From: Kitasatospora phosalacinea
GTDB lineage: Bacteria; Actinomycetota; Actinomycetes; Streptomycetales; Streptomycetaceae
DNA length: 64,000 nucleotides
Direction: 5' to 3'
Assembly: GCF_000716545.1 (NCBI RefSeq)
Contig: NZ_JNWZ01000014.1
Span: forward strand, 39,723 to 103,722
Made by a program: the position numbers and the translations under genes. The notes under the pieces are model-generated. The model was not told the origin of the DNA. It saw only the letters and a list, made by a program, of their open reading frames with translations, and made no database searches. Position 1 is the first letter of the stretch; every line of letters starts with the position of its first letter. This document shows positions 46,179 through 54,642 of this stretch, piece after piece.

Positions 46179-47057
46179 TCAGTTCTTCTGGATCTGGTCG
46201 AAGGAGAGCTCCACCGGGGTCTCCCGGCCGAAGATCTCCACCAGGCCCTTGACCTTCTTCGAGTCGGGGTTGATCTCGTTGATGGTCGCCTGCAGGGTCG
46301 CGAACGGGCCGTCGGTGACGGTGACCGAGTCGCCGACCTCGAAGTCCAGCACCTGCACCTCGACCGGGCGCACCGGCGAGGCCTTGCCGGCCTCCTTGGC
46401 GGCGGCGCGCTCCACGTCGGGGGCGAGCATCTTGACGACCTCGTCCAGGGTCAGCGGGTACGGGTCGTAGGCGTTGCCGACGAAGCCGGTGACACCGGGG
46501 GTGTTGCGCACGACGCCCCAGGACTCCGGGGTGAGGTCCATCCGGACCAGCACGTAGCCGGGGAGCTTGTTCTGCCGGATGGTCTTGCGGTCGCCGTTCT
46601 TGATCTGGACGACCTCCTCCTGCGGAACCTGGGACTCGAAGATGTAGTCCTCGACGTTCAGCGAGACGGAGCGCTGCTCCAGGTTCTGCTTCACCCGGTT
46701 CTCGTAGCCGGCGTAGGTGTGGATGACGTACCACTCGCCGGGCGCGCGGCGCAGCTGCTCGCGGAACTCGGCGACCGGGTCGCTCTCGGCCTCTTCCCCG
46801 GCGGGCTCCTCGCCCTCCTCGGCGGCGGCCTCCTCGGCCTCGACCCCGGCCTCGTCCACCTCGTGCACGGCGGCGGCCTCGGCCGGCTCGCCCGCCTCCA
46901 GCTCGTCGGCGGCCTCGACCTCGTCCTCCTCGGCGTCCGCCTCGTTGACGATCTCCTCGGCGGCCTCGACGTCGGCAGCCTCGGCCGCGTCCGGCTCGGC
47001 GGCGACATCCGCCTCGCGGACGGTCTCGTCGGCGTCGTACAGGGGGGACTCAGACAC
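46179..47057 (-). CDS. nusG: Transcription elongation factor NusG with acidic N-terminal extension
   Basis: NusG binds RNA polymerase (NGN domain) and S10 or Rho (KOW domain). In this 292-residue protein the NGN domain starts near residue 108 ([20 protein letters not shown]) and the KOW motif is '[34 protein letters not shown]'. The first ~95 residues are almost only Glu, Asp and Ala, low-complexity and probably disordered; this extension is characteristic of actinobacteria and absent in E. coli. It lies 180 nt after secE with a hairpin in between. Confidence 0.97.
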   Translation of the reverse strand: MSESPLYDADETVREADVAAEPDAAEAADVEAAEEIVNEADAEEDEVEAADELEAGEPAEAAAVHEVDEAGVEAEEAAAEEGEEPAGEEAESDPVAEFREQLRRAPGEWYVIHTYAGYENRVKQNLEQRSVSLNVEDYIFESQVPQEEVVQIKNGDRKTIRQNKLPGYVLVRMDLTPESWGVVRNTPGVTGFVGNAYDPYPLTLDEVVKMLAPDVERAAAKEAGKASPVRPVEVQVLDFEVGDSVTVTDGPFATLQATINEINPDSKKVKGLVEIFGRETPVELSFDQIQKN

Positions 47058-47145
47058 GGTCGCTGCTTCTTTCCTGGTTGTGGAACGGATACCTCAACAG
47101 TACCGACTCAACGGTAGTCGCCCGTGGCCCTTCGCGCCGACAGCT

Positions 47146-47177
47146 CGACCCGGGCCGAAGGAGTTCGGCCCGGGTCG
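47146..47177 (-). terminator. Hairpin between secE and nusG
   Basis: A perfect 14-bp stem (47146-47159 with 47164-47177) with a 4-nt loop lies about 60 nt past secE and 90 nt before nusG. It may partially separate the two genes or lie in a nusG leader. Confidence 0.7.
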
Positions 47178-47237
47178 GGGTGGTGTATGCGGTGCGGGAC
47201 CTGCGGGGATCCCTGCGGGGTTTTGCCGGATCGGGCG

Positions 47238-47606
47238 TCAGCCGAAGATCCAGAAGGCACCCTTCGCGAAGACCCAGTCGAGACCGGCGACCAGCAGCAT
47301 CAGCACGATCACGAAGGTCACCACGACCGTGGTGTACTGGATCAGCTGGTTGCGGGAGGGCCAGACGACCTTGCGGAGCTCGGCGATGATCTGGCGGTAG
47401 AAGATCGCGATCCGGGCGAACAGGCCCTTCTTGGCCCGCTTGCCGGACTTCTTGCCGCCCTCGCCCCCGGACGCCCTGTTGGCGCGCCGGCGCTCGCGCC
47501 GGGACAGCTTGCCGTCCTCGGTGCCGGTGGTCTCGTCCGCGGCGCCCTCGGCCCCCTCGGGGTTGCCGCTCTCAGGCGTTGCGGTGGAGCCCGTGGTCTC
47601 CGTCAC
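47238..47606 (-). CDS. secE: Protein translocase subunit SecE
   Basis: SecE clamps SecY in the translocon. The 122-residue protein has a long acidic, then basic N-terminal region (KLSRRERRRANRASGG, KKSGKRAKKG) and the conserved C-terminal part 'FYRQIIAELRKVVWPSRNQLIQYTTVVVTFVIVLMLLVAGLDWVF', which contains the single essential membrane helix. It lies between tRNA-Trp and nusG. Confidence 0.97.
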   Translation of the reverse strand: MTETTGSTATPESGNPEGAEGAADETTGTEDGKLSRRERRRANRASGGEGGKKSGKRAKKGLFARIAIFYRQIIAELRKVVWPSRNQLIQYTTVVVTFVIVLMLLVAGLDWVFAKGAFWIFG

Positions 47607-47699
47607 TCGTCCTCACCTGAATCCCGGTCCTGCGGAGGTCCGTGCCTGGTGCACGGGCGATCCGGCGAAAGCTGTGCTGGGTGGGGCCCTCTCCGCATC

Positions 47700-47731
47700 A
47701 AGCCCGCTCGCTCTGCGGAGCGAACGGGCTT
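47700..47731 (-). terminator. Hairpin after tRNA-Trp
   Basis: A 14-bp inverted repeat with one mismatch (47700-47713 with 47718-47731) and a 4-nt loop lies 17 nt past the tRNA 3' end, upstream of secE. It may end or process the tRNA transcript. Confidence 0.65.
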
Positions 47732-47747
47732 GGCACGGATCAAGCAG

Positions 47748-47820
47748 CAGGGCACGAGGGACTCGAACCCCCAACCGCCGGTTTTGGAGACCGGTGCTCT
47801 ACCAATTGAGCTAGTGCCCT
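47748..47820 (-). tRNA. tRNA-Trp (CCA anticodon)
   Basis: The minus strand folds as a standard 73-nt tRNA: acceptor AGGGCAC/GTGCCCT, D-arm GCTCAATTGGTAGAGC, anticodon arm CCGGTCTCCAAAACCGG with anticodon CCA, and T-arm GGTTCGAGTCC. The discriminator is G and the 3' CCA is not encoded. Its place next to secE is conserved in actinobacteria. Confidence 0.97.
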
Positions 47821-48130
47821 ACGGAACCTCGCGGCTCCGGCGCGGCCCCCAACCTACCGCATCCGCCCGGCCGTGTGGTGTATCCGGCCGAAGGATCCGC
47901 ACTTCGGGAGCCATCGAGCAGTGAGTGTACGGGTTCTTCGCCGATTGGTCGAACCTCATTCACCGAGATCCACATTCGCCGACTTTCGACGCTCTCCGCC
48001 CGAGATCCTCCGGCTCCGATCGCCGCCCGCCCGAGATCGTCCGGACGTGCGGTACGGATGCTGGAACCCCGTGGCACGCATGGTGAAACCGCGATGCCCG
48101 GCACCCGTGCGGTCTGGGACCATTCAGGGC
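47821..48130. other. Divergent intergenic region between tRNA-Trp and the aminotransferase
   Basis: This 310-nt gap has no gene. It holds two near-identical 17-bp direct repeats (47996-48012 and 48027-48043) and a third copy of their core CCGAGATC at 47962-47969. The tRNA-Trp promoter and the aminotransferase promoter must both lie here. Confidence 0.6.
47996..48043 (+). repeat. Pair of 17-bp direct repeats
   Basis: Consensus CGCCCGAGATCSTCCGG occurs at 47996-48012 and 48027-48043, 31 bp apart (about three helical turns), with one base difference. They lie 88-135 nt upstream of the aminotransferase start and could be binding sites for a regulator. Confidence 0.7.
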
Positions 48131-49369
48131 ATGAGCGCATCCACCCCCGAGAACGTCTCCCCCGCCGACCGCCGGGTCTCCGCCCGGGTCGGCGCCATCG
48201 CCGAGTCCGCCACCCTCGCCGTCGACGCCAAGGCCAAGGCCCTCAAGGCCGCCGGGCGCCCGGTGATCGGCTTCGGCGCCGGCGAGCCCGACTTCCCGAC
48301 CCCCGGCTACATCGTGGACGCCGCCGTGGCCGCCTGCCAGGACCCGGCGAACCACCGCTACACCCCGGCCGGCGGCCTGCCGGAGCTGAAGGCCGCGATC
48401 GCCGCCAAGACGCTCCGCGACTCCGGCTACCAGGTGGACGCCTCTCAGGTGCTGGTGACCAACGGCGGCAAGCAGGCGATCTACAACGCCTTCGCCGCCA
48501 TCCTCGACCCGGGCGACGAGGTGATCATCCCGGCGCCGTACTGGACCACCTACCCGGAGGCCGTGAAGCTGGCCGGCGGCGTCCCCGTCGAGGTCGTCTC
48601 GGACGAGACCACCGGGTACAAGGTCTCGGTGGAGCAGCTGGAGGCCGCCCGCACCGCCAGCACCAAGGTGGTGCTGTTCGTCTCGCCGTCCAACCCGACC
48701 GGCGCGGTGTACACCGAGGCCGAGGCCGAGGCGATCGGCCGCTGGGCGCTGGAGCACGGCCTGTGGGTGCTCACCGACGAGATCTACGAGCACCTGGTCT
48801 ACGGCGACGCGACCTTCACCTCGCTGCCCGCCCTGCTGCCCGAGCTGGCCGACAAGTGCGTCGTGGTCAACGGCGTGGCCAAGACCTACGCGATGACCGG
48901 CTGGCGGGTGGGCTGGCTGATCGGCCCGAAGGACGTCGTCAACGCGGCCGCCAACCTGCAGTCGCACGCCACCTCGAACGTCTCCAACGTGGCCCAGCGC
49001 GCGGCGCTGGCCGCCGTGGCCGGCGACCTGTCCGCGGTGGACGAGATGAAGACCGCGTTCGACCGCCGCCGCCGCACCATCGTGGCGATGCTGAACGAGA
49101 TCGAGGGCGTCTACTGCCCCGAGCCGGAGGGCGCGTTCTACGCCTACCCGTCGGTCAAGGGCCTGCTGGGCAAGGAGATCCGCGGCAAGCGCCCGCAGAC
49201 CTCCGCCGAGCTGGCCGCGCTGATCCTGGACGAGGCCGAGGTCGCGGTCGTCCCCGGCGAGGCCTTCGGCACCCCCGGCTACCTGCGGCTGTCCTACGCG
49301 CTCGGCGACACCGACCTGGTCGAGGGCGTCAGCCGGCTGCAGAAGCTGCTCGGCGAGGCCCGCGACTGA
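48131..49369 (+). CDS. aspC: PLP-dependent aminotransferase (aspartate aminotransferase type I)
   Basis: The 412-residue protein is a fold-type I aminotransferase: '[18 protein letters not shown]', '[16 protein letters not shown]', '[10 protein letters not shown]', '[14 protein letters not shown]', '[10 protein letters not shown]' and the PLP-binding Lys in '[16 protein letters not shown]'. The likely reaction is aspartate + 2-oxoglutarate to oxaloacetate + glutamate, although arogenate/prephenate activity cannot be excluded in this subgroup. Only AGGGC is present right before the ATG, so a leaderless or weak-leader start is possible. A terminator follows. Confidence 0.92.
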   Translation: MSASTPENVSPADRRVSARVGAIAESATLAVDAKAKALKAAGRPVIGFGAGEPDFPTPGYIVDAAVAACQDPANHRYTPAGGLPELKAAIAAKTLRDSGYQVDASQVLVTNGGKQAIYNAFAAILDPGDEVIIPAPYWTTYPEAVKLAGGVPVEVVSDETTGYKVSVEQLEAARTASTKVVLFVSPSNPTGAVYTEAEAEAIGRWALEHGLWVLTDEIYEHLVYGDATFTSLPALLPELADKCVVVNGVAKTYAMTGWRVGWLIGPKDVVNAAANLQSHATSNVSNVAQRAALAAVAGDLSAVDEMKTAFDRRRRTIVAMLNEIEGVYCPEPEGAFYAYPSVKGLLGKEIRGKRPQTSAELAALILDEAEVAVVPGEAFGTPGYLRLSYALGDTDLVEGVSRLQKLLGEARD

Positions 49370-49382
49370 CCTCCCGTCAGCA

Positions 49383-49426
49383 CCGTCCCCCGCACCTCAC
49401 CCCTTCGGGCGAGGCGCGGGGGGCGG
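49383..49426 (+). terminator. Terminator after the aminotransferase gene
   Basis: A 16-bp stem with one wobble and one mismatch (49383-49398 with 49411-49426) is followed by TTCCTGTTTCC on the plus strand. Confidence 0.75.
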
Positions 49427-49450
49427 TTCCTGTTTCCGGGTGTTTTGCGG

Positions 49451-49456
49451 CAGGAT
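49451..49456 (+). promoter_or_regulatory. Candidate -10 for leaderless adenosine deaminase transcript
   Basis: CAGGAT is followed by CGGTGA and then the ATG at 49463, so transcription would start at or next to the start codon. No convincing -35 was found. Confidence 0.4.
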
Positions 49457-49462
49457 CGGTGA

Positions 49463-50491
49463 ATGGATCGCCTGCGTGATGTCCGGAGCCTGCCGAAGGC
49501 CCACCTGCACCTGCACTTCACCGGTTCGATGCGCCCCGCGACGCTGCTCGAACTCGCCGACAAGCACGGCATCCGGCTGCCCGAGGCGCTCAGTTCCGAG
49601 CACCCGCCCAAGCTCCGGGCCACCGACGAGCGCGGCTGGTTCCGCTTCCAGCGGCTCTACGACACCGCCCGCTCCTGCCTGCGCGACGAGTCCGACATCC
49701 GCCGGCTGGTCCTGGAGACCGCCGAGGACGAGCGCGCCGACGGCTCCCGCTGGCTGGAGATCCAGGTCGACCCGACCTCGTACGCGCCGCTGCTCGGCGG
49801 CCTGATCCCGACCCTCGAACTGGTCCTGGACGCCGTCCGGGAGGCTTCCGAGGCCACCGGCGTCGGCATCCGGGTGCTGGTCGCCGCGAACCGGATGAAG
49901 TCCCCGATGGACGCCCGGACGCTGGCCCGGCTCGCCGTCCGCTACGCCGACCGGGGCGTGATCGGCTTCGGCCTCTCCAACGACGAGCGCCGCGGCCTGG
50001 CCCGCGACTTCGACCGCGCCTTCGCCATCGCCCGGAACGGCGGCCTGATCGCCGCCCCGCACGGCGGCGAGCTCGCCGGGCCCGAGTCCGTCCGCGACTG
50101 CCTGGACGACCTGGGCGCCGCCCGGATCGGCCACGGCGTGCGCGCCGCCGAGGACCCGCGACTGCTCCAGCGCCTGGCCGACCGGCAGGTCACCTGCGAG
50201 GTCTGCCCCGCCTCCAACGTCGCCCTCGGCGTCTACGACAGCCCCGAGCAGGTGCCGCTGCGCACCCTCTTCGAGGCCGGCGTCCCGCTCGCCCTGGGCG
50301 CCGACGACCCGCTGCTGTTCGGCTCCCGGCTGGCCGACCAGTACGCCCTGGCCCGCGAGTCGCACGGCTTCACCGACGCCGAGCTGGCCGAGCTCGCCCG
50401 CCAGTCGGTCCGCTCCTCTCGGGCCCCCGAGCACGTGGTGAAGGAACTGCTGGGCGAGATCGACACCTGGCTGGTGGAGGAGCCGGTCTAG
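49463..50491 (+). CDS. Adenosine deaminase family protein
   Basis: Adenosine deaminases convert (deoxy)adenosine to (deoxy)inosine with a zinc ion. In this 342-residue protein 'LPKAHLHLHFTGSM' gives the HxH zinc ligands, 'GFGLSNDER' and 'AAPHGGELAGPESVRDCL' hold the central His/Glu, 'RIGHGVRA' the catalytic His and 'LGADDPLLFGS' the C-terminal Asp pair. The signature is HLHFTGS rather than HVHLDGA, so the exact substrate is open. There is no Shine-Dalgarno; CAGGAT lies 6 nt before ATG, suggesting a leaderless mRNA. It ends convergent with the next gene, sharing CTAG as both stops. Confidence 0.88.
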   Translation: MDRLRDVRSLPKAHLHLHFTGSMRPATLLELADKHGIRLPEALSSEHPPKLRATDERGWFRFQRLYDTARSCLRDESDIRRLVLETAEDERADGSRWLEIQVDPTSYAPLLGGLIPTLELVLDAVREASEATGVGIRVLVAANRMKSPMDARTLARLAVRYADRGVIGFGLSNDERRGLARDFDRAFAIARNGGLIAAPHGGELAGPESVRDCLDDLGAARIGHGVRAAEDPRLLQRLADRQVTCEVCPASNVALGVYDSPEQVPLRTLFEAGVPLALGADDPLLFGSRLADQYALARESHGFTDAELAELARQSVRSSRAPEHVVKELLGEIDTWLVEEPV

Positions 50492-50862
50492 ACCCTCCGG
50501 CGGGCGAGGGCGGCGGTCGCCCCGGCGAGGGCGCCGCTCACGGCCAGGGTGCCGACCAGGACCGTGGCGACCCCGACCACGTACAGCCCGTCGCCCTCGC
50601 CGGACCAGTCCACCCAGGCGGCGGCGGCCAGGCCCGCCGCGCTGCCCGCCACCGCGGCGGACACCTCGCCCCGGTGGGCGGACCGGCAGACCGCCGCGCC
50701 GACCGTCACGACCAGGCCGAGCACCTGCCACGCCTCGTACGGTCCGGAGACCGTGCCGTCCGGGAGCACGTCCTTCTCCCCGTCCCAGCCCAGCCAGGCG
50801 GCCCAGGCCAGCAGGGCGGTCAGCAGCGGGAGCACCTGCTCGAACATCCGTCTCATGCGCAC
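50488..50862 (-). CDS. Small membrane protein, unknown
   Basis: The 124-residue protein has about four hydrophobic segments (residues 8-24, 45-60, 68-86, 94-118) separated by acidic loops ('GWDGEKDVLPDGTVSGPYEAW', 'DWSGEGDG'). No domain recognised. The start may be the GTG at 50862 or the ATG two codons later. Its stop overlaps the adenosine deaminase stop by 4 nt (convergent). Confidence 0.6.
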   Translation of the reverse strand: MRMRRMFEQVLPLLTALLAWAAWLGWDGEKDVLPDGTVSGPYEAWQVLGLVVTVGAAVCRSAHRGEVSAAVAGSAAGLAAAAWVDWSGEGDGLYVVGVATVLVGTLAVSGALAGATAALARRRV

Positions 50863-50932
50863 AGCGCCCCGTGCGGCGGGCGGCGCCCGACAGCGTCCGG
50901 GTACTCGGCCGGCGGCTGAGTACCCGGACGGT

Positions 50933-51973
50933 TCAGAGGCTGACGCCCACCATCACCGGTTCGTTCACCAGCTCCACCCCGAACGCCTCGCGCACCCCGT
51001 CGCGCACCTCGCGGGCCAGCGCGAGCAGGTCCTCGGTGGTCGCCGAGCCGCGGTTGGTGAGGGCGAGGGTGTGCTTGGTGGAGAGCGTCGCCGGGCCGCT
51101 GCCGTGGCCCTTGCGGAAGCCCGCGTTGTCGATCAGCCAGGCCGCGGAGGTCTTGGTCCGGCCCTCGCCCGCCGGGTAGGCCGGCGCCCGCAGGTCGCCC
51201 AACCTGGCGGTGAACGCGGCGAACTGATCGTCCGTCAGGATCGGGTTGGTGAAGAACGACCCCGCCGACCAGGTGTCGTGGTCGGCCTCGTCCAGCACCA
51301 TGCCCTTGCCCGCGCGCAGCCGCAGCACCTCGGCGTGGGCGTCGCCCAGCTTCACCCGCTGCCCCGCCTCGACGCCCATCGCCCGGGCCGCCTCGGCGTA
51401 CTTCACCGGCGAGGACAGCCCGCCCTCGTCCGCGAGCCGGAACCGCACCCGCAGCACCACGTACCGGTCCGGGTCCGCCTTGAAGCGGCTGTGCCGGTAG
51501 GAGAAGGCGCACTCCTCGTTGGACAGCGTGACGCTCTCGCCGAGCAGGCGGTCGTACGCGACCACCTCGGTGATGCTCTCGGCGACCTCCTGGCCGTACG
51601 CGCCGACGTTCTGCACCGGCGTGGCGCCGGCCGAGCCGGGGATCCCGGCCAGGAACTCGATCCCGGCCAGGCCGGCGGCGACGGTGCGGGCCACCGCGTC
51701 CGACCAGACCTCGCCGGCCGCGAGCTCCAGCAGCGTCCCGTCCAGGGCGAAGCCCTCGGTGGCGATCCGCAGCACCGTCCCGGGGAAGCCGGCGTCCCCG
51801 ATCACCAGGTTCGACCCGCCGCCCAGCACCAGCAGCGGCTCCCCCGCCGCGTCCGCCGCGCGCACCGCGGCCACCACCTCGGCGTCCGTCTGCGCCGTCA
51901 CCAGCCGCCGCGCCGGGCCGCCCAACCGCAGCGTCGTCAACGGGGCCAGCGGCGCGTCCATCTCCTCGATCAC
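50933..51973 (-). CDS. murB: UDP-N-acetylmuramate dehydrogenase MurB (UDP-N-acetylenolpyruvoylglucosamine reductase)
   Basis: MurB reduces UDP-GlcNAc-enolpyruvate with NADPH and FAD in peptidoglycan precursor synthesis. The 346 residues show the FAD-binding 'VLGGGSNLVIGDAGFPG' and 'LAGIPGSAGATPVQNVGAYGQEV', the catalytic Ser in 'SAGSFFTNPIL' and 'TSAAWLIDNAGFRKG'. It is full length. A 50-bp perfect palindrome lies just upstream of its start. Confidence 0.96.
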   Translation of the reverse strand: MIEEMDAPLAPLTTLRLGGPARRLVTAQTDAEVVAAVRAADAAGEPLLVLGGGSNLVIGDAGFPGTVLRIATEGFALDGTLLELAAGEVWSDAVARTVAAGLAGIEFLAGIPGSAGATPVQNVGAYGQEVAESITEVVAYDRLLGESVTLSNEECAFSYRHSRFKADPDRYVVLRVRFRLADEGGLSSPVKYAEAARAMGVEAGQRVKLGDAHAEVLRLRAGKGMVLDEADHDTWSAGSFFTNPILTDDQFAAFTARLGDLRAPAYPAGEGRTKTSAAWLIDNAGFRKGHGSGPATLSTKHTLALTNRGSATTEDLLALAREVRDGVREAFGVELVNEPVMVGVSL

Positions 51974-51996
51974 CGCCCCAGCGTAAGGCAGGGCAG

Positions 51997-52046
51997 GACG
52001 GCGGGAGCGCGGCCGGGGCCCGGGCCCCGGCCGCGCTCCCGCCGTC
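51997..52046 (-). terminator. 50-bp perfect palindrome after the DUF3291 gene
   Basis: Two perfect 25-nt arms meet with no spacer at 52021/52022. It starts 6 nt past the DUF3291 stop and ends 23 nt before the murB start. It would fold as a very stable hairpin, most likely a terminator, in murB's leader or promoter region. Confidence 0.8.
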
Positions 52047-52052
52047 GCCGCC

Positions 52053-52448
52053 TCACCCGTCCGCGGCGAGCCGCAGGCGCGTCTCGGTCCAGGTGGGCTC
52101 CGCCGCCGTCTCCGCGTCCCAGGTGCTGAACCGGGAGTGGGCCATGACCGGGCGGAGGGAGGTCATCGCGCGCCGGTGGGTCTCGGAGCCGACGAACGCG
52201 GCGAGCGCCTCGCGGTCGCTCCAACTGGAGAGCACCCAGAAGGTGCGCCGCAGCGGTTCGGCCCGCAGGGTGACGCCGAGCGCGCCGGGGGCGCGGCGGG
52301 CCTGGGCGCGGACCTTCAGGGACTGCCGCAGGAAGCCGGGGACGTGCCGCAGTCCGCGGACGCGGAGTTCGGCGGCCATCACCACGGGCCGGGCGGGCGG
52401 CCGCGGCGCGGCGGGGCCGGGGCTCCAGGGGAGTGTCATGGCGAGCAC
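52053..52448 (-). CDS. DUF3291-like monooxygenase-fold protein
   Basis: The 131-residue protein contains 'AELRVRGLRHVPGFLRQSLKVRAQARRAPGALGVTLRAEPLRRTFWVLSSWSDREALAAFVGSETHRRAMTSLRPVMAHSRFSTWD', typical of the dimeric alpha/beta-barrel DUF3291/ABM-type proteins, where the 'TFWVLSSWSDREALAAFV' strand-helix is the hallmark. Catalytic activity is unproven. It follows the MFS pump gene and probably belongs to the same TetR-controlled unit. Confidence 0.7.
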   Translation of the reverse strand: MLAMTLPWSPGPAAPRPPARPVVMAAELRVRGLRHVPGFLRQSLKVRAQARRAPGALGVTLRAEPLRRTFWVLSSWSDREALAAFVGSETHRRAMTSLRPVMAHSRFSTWDAETAAEPTWTETRLRLAADG

Positions 52449-52475
52449 GGTGGGTTCCTCCTCGTCGGCGGGTGG

Positions 52476-53900
52476 TCAGGACTTGTCGGCCAGGACGGCT
52501 TCCGGGCGGCCCGCGGTGACCGTCCGGGCGGCCCGCATGCCGTGCCGGCGCGGGACGACCGCCGCGGCGACCGCGCCGCACCCGATCGCGAGGGCGCCGA
52601 CGAGGAGCGCGGGGACCAGCCCGTCGGTGAAGGCGTCGGCGCTGCCGTAGCCGCCCTGCGCGGAGAAGACCGCGGACAGCACGGCGACCCCGAGGGCGCC
52701 GCCGACCTCGCGCATGGCGTTGTTCGCGCCGGAGGCGATGCCCTGTTCGGCGGGGCGGACGCTGGCCATCACCAGGTTGGCGGTGGGCGCGAAGTACAGG
52801 GACATCCCGATGCCGCAGACCATCAGGACGGGGATCTGCGCCCCGTACCCGGCGGAGTCCTCGGCGAGCAGGGCGATCCCGACCAGGCCGAGGGCCTGCA
52901 GGGCGAGTCCGGTGACGACGATGGGGTGGCCGCCGATCCGGTCGGTGAGGATTCCGGCGATCGGGGCGACCAGCAGCGGCATGGCGGTCCACGGGAGCAT
53001 CCGGACGCCGGCCTGTTCGGCGGTGTAGTCGTTGACGCCCTGGAAGTACTGGCTGATCAGGAAGATCGAGCCGAACATGCCGAGGAACATCAGCAGGCTG
53101 GCTCCGTTGACGGCGCTGAACGCCCGGTTGCGGAACAGCCGCATCGGCAGCATCGGCCGCTTCGCGAAGCGGATCTCGTAGCCGACGAAGGCGGCCAGCA
53201 GCAGGGTGCCGCCGACCAGCGCGGTGAGGACCAGCGGGTCGGTCCAGCCGTCGGGGTTGCCGCGGACCAGGCCGAGGACGACGCCGAACAGTCCGGCGCT
53301 GACCAGCGCGGTGCCGACGAGGTCGAGGCGGGGCTCCTCGCCGCGGCTCTCGCCGAGCACGGCGCGGGCGAGCGGCAGCAGGACCAGGCCGACCGGGACG
53401 TTCACCCAGAAGATCCACTGCCAGGAGAAGTGCTCGGTGAGGCTGCCGCCGATCAGCGGCCCGGTGGCGACGGCCAGCCCGCTGACGCCGGACCAGATGC
53501 CGAACGCCATTCCGCGCCTGGCGGCGGGCACCGCGACGGTGAGCAGGGTCAGGGTGAGCGGCACCATCACCGCCGCGCCGGCGCCCTGGACGGCGCGGGC
53601 GGCGATCAGCGTCCCCATGTCCGGGGCGAGCGCGGCGGACGCCGAGCCGAGGGTGAAGACGGCGAGTCCGCCGAGGAACATCCGGCGGCGGCCGAAGCGG
53701 TCGCCGAGGGCCGCGCCGAACATCAGCAGGACGGCGAAGGTCAGGGTGTACGCGCTGACCGTCCACTCCAGGTCGGCGAGCGCGCCGCCCAGGTCGGCGC
53801 GGATCGCGGGCAGTGCGGTGGTGACCACCAGGTTGTCGAGTCCGGCCATGAAACTGGCCGTGCTGACGACCACCAGGGTCCAGACGGCTTGCCTGTTCAT
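52476..53900 (-). CDS. MFS efflux transporter, DHA2 (EmrB/QacA) family
   Basis: From the ATG at 53900 (GGGGAAGAG upstream) it has 474 residues and about 14 hydrophobic segments. Motif A-like 'GAALGDRFGRRRMFLGGLAVF' and the DHA2 motif 'ALPAIRADLGGALADLEWTVSAYTL' are clear, as is 'ARAVQGAGAAVMVPLTLTLL'. It should export toxic compounds or antibiotics using the proton gradient. A TetR-type operator lies 21 nt upstream and the same site precedes the tetR gene. Drug specificity unknown. Confidence 0.93.
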   Translation of the reverse strand: MNRQAVWTLVVVSTASFMAGLDNLVVTTALPAIRADLGGALADLEWTVSAYTLTFAVLLMFGAALGDRFGRRRMFLGGLAVFTLGSASAALAPDMGTLIAARAVQGAGAAVMVPLTLTLLTVAVPAARRGMAFGIWSGVSGLAVATGPLIGGSLTEHFSWQWIFWVNVPVGLVLLPLARAVLGESRGEEPRLDLVGTALVSAGLFGVVLGLVRGNPDGWTDPLVLTALVGGTLLLAAFVGYEIRFAKRPMLPMRLFRNRAFSAVNGASLLMFLGMFGSIFLISQYFQGVNDYTAEQAGVRMLPWTAMPLLVAPIAGILTDRIGGHPIVVTGLALQALGLVGIALLAEDSAGYGAQIPVLMVCGIGMSLYFAPTANLVMASVRPAEQGIASGANNAMREVGGALGVAVLSAVFSAQGGYGSADAFTDGLVPALLVGALAIGCGAVAAAVVPRRHGMRAARTVTAGRPEAVLADKS

Positions 53901-53920
53901 CTGCTCTTCCCCCAAGGATT

Positions 53921-53936
53921 GTGATTGATCAATAAC
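53921..53936 (-). promoter_or_regulatory. TetR operator before the MFS gene
   Basis: GTTATTGATCAATCAC (minus strand) has the perfect palindrome ATTGATCAAT at its core. A second copy with the central AT changed to GC lies upstream of the tetR gene. The match at both promoters strongly suggests the repressor's operator. Confidence 0.85.
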
Positions 53937-53982
53937 TTTCGAGGGCCGAAAAAAGGGCGCCCGCCACCGTCGGCGGAGCGCC

Positions 53983-54567
53983 TCAGCCCTCCCCGGCCTG
54001 CTTCCGCTTCCCGCTGAGCTCCACGAACGCCGACCAGAGCCCGTGCTCGAACGGGTACCCCAGCGCGACCAGGGTGTTGATCAGCATTCCGTGCGCCATG
54101 AACTCGGCCGCCGCGGTCCGGTCCCCGATCCGCTCCTCGATCCGCTCGAACAGCCGCGACCAGCCCGCCCGCGCCATCTCGCCGATCTCGACGTCCCCGA
54201 CCGACTCCGCCGCGAACACCGAGACGTAGATCTGCATCTGCATCATGACCTGCTCGCGGTCCTCGACCAGGCCGAGGTACGCCTCGCCCATCGCGTCGCA
54301 CGCGGCCTCCCCCGTCAGACCTTCCGACGCGCGGTCGAAGGCCCGCCAGGTCTCCTCGATGCAGTGCTCGGCCGCCGCCTCGAAGATCGCCTGCTTGTTG
54401 GGGAAGAGCCGGAACAGGTACGGCTGCGAGACGCCCACCCGGCGGGCGATCGCCTCGGTGGACGTTCCCCGGTAGCCGCCCCGGGCGAACTCCACCACGG
54501 CCGCCCGGACGACGCTCTCGCGCCGCTCCTCGGCGGACATCCGCATGCTGTTCCTGGCCACACCCAC
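53983..54567 (-). CDS. TetR-family repressor
   Basis: The 194-residue protein has the TetR helix-turn-helix at about residues 15-60 ('RRESVVRAAVVEFARGGYRGTSTEAIARRVGVSQPYLFRLFPNKQAIFEAA') and a helical ligand domain. It starts at a GTG (a second GTG two codons on is equally possible). Operators lie upstream of its own gene and of the MFS pump gene, so it should repress both until a ligand binds. The gap to the pump is about 80 nt. Confidence 0.93.
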   Translation of the reverse strand: MGVARNSMRMSAEERRESVVRAAVVEFARGGYRGTSTEAIARRVGVSQPYLFRLFPNKQAIFEAAAEHCIEETWRAFDRASEGLTGEAACDAMGEAYLGLVEDREQVMMQMQIYVSVFAAESVGDVEIGEMARAGWSRLFERIEERIGDRTAAAEFMAHGMLINTLVALGYPFEHGLWSAFVELSGKRKQAGEG

Positions 54568-54573
54568 AGATTA

Positions 54574-54589
54574 GTGATTGGCCAATAAC
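54574..54589 (-). promoter_or_regulatory. TetR autoregulatory operator
   Basis: GTTATTGGCCAATCAC (minus strand) contains the perfect palindrome ATTGGCCAAT and lies 7 nt upstream of the tetR start. It matches the site before the MFS gene at all but the two central bases. Confidence 0.85.
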
Positions 54590-54642
54590 TTCGCAAGCCC
54601 CCGGGAGGGGGCCCCGCCGTCCGGGACCCCGCCGGGAGCGCG

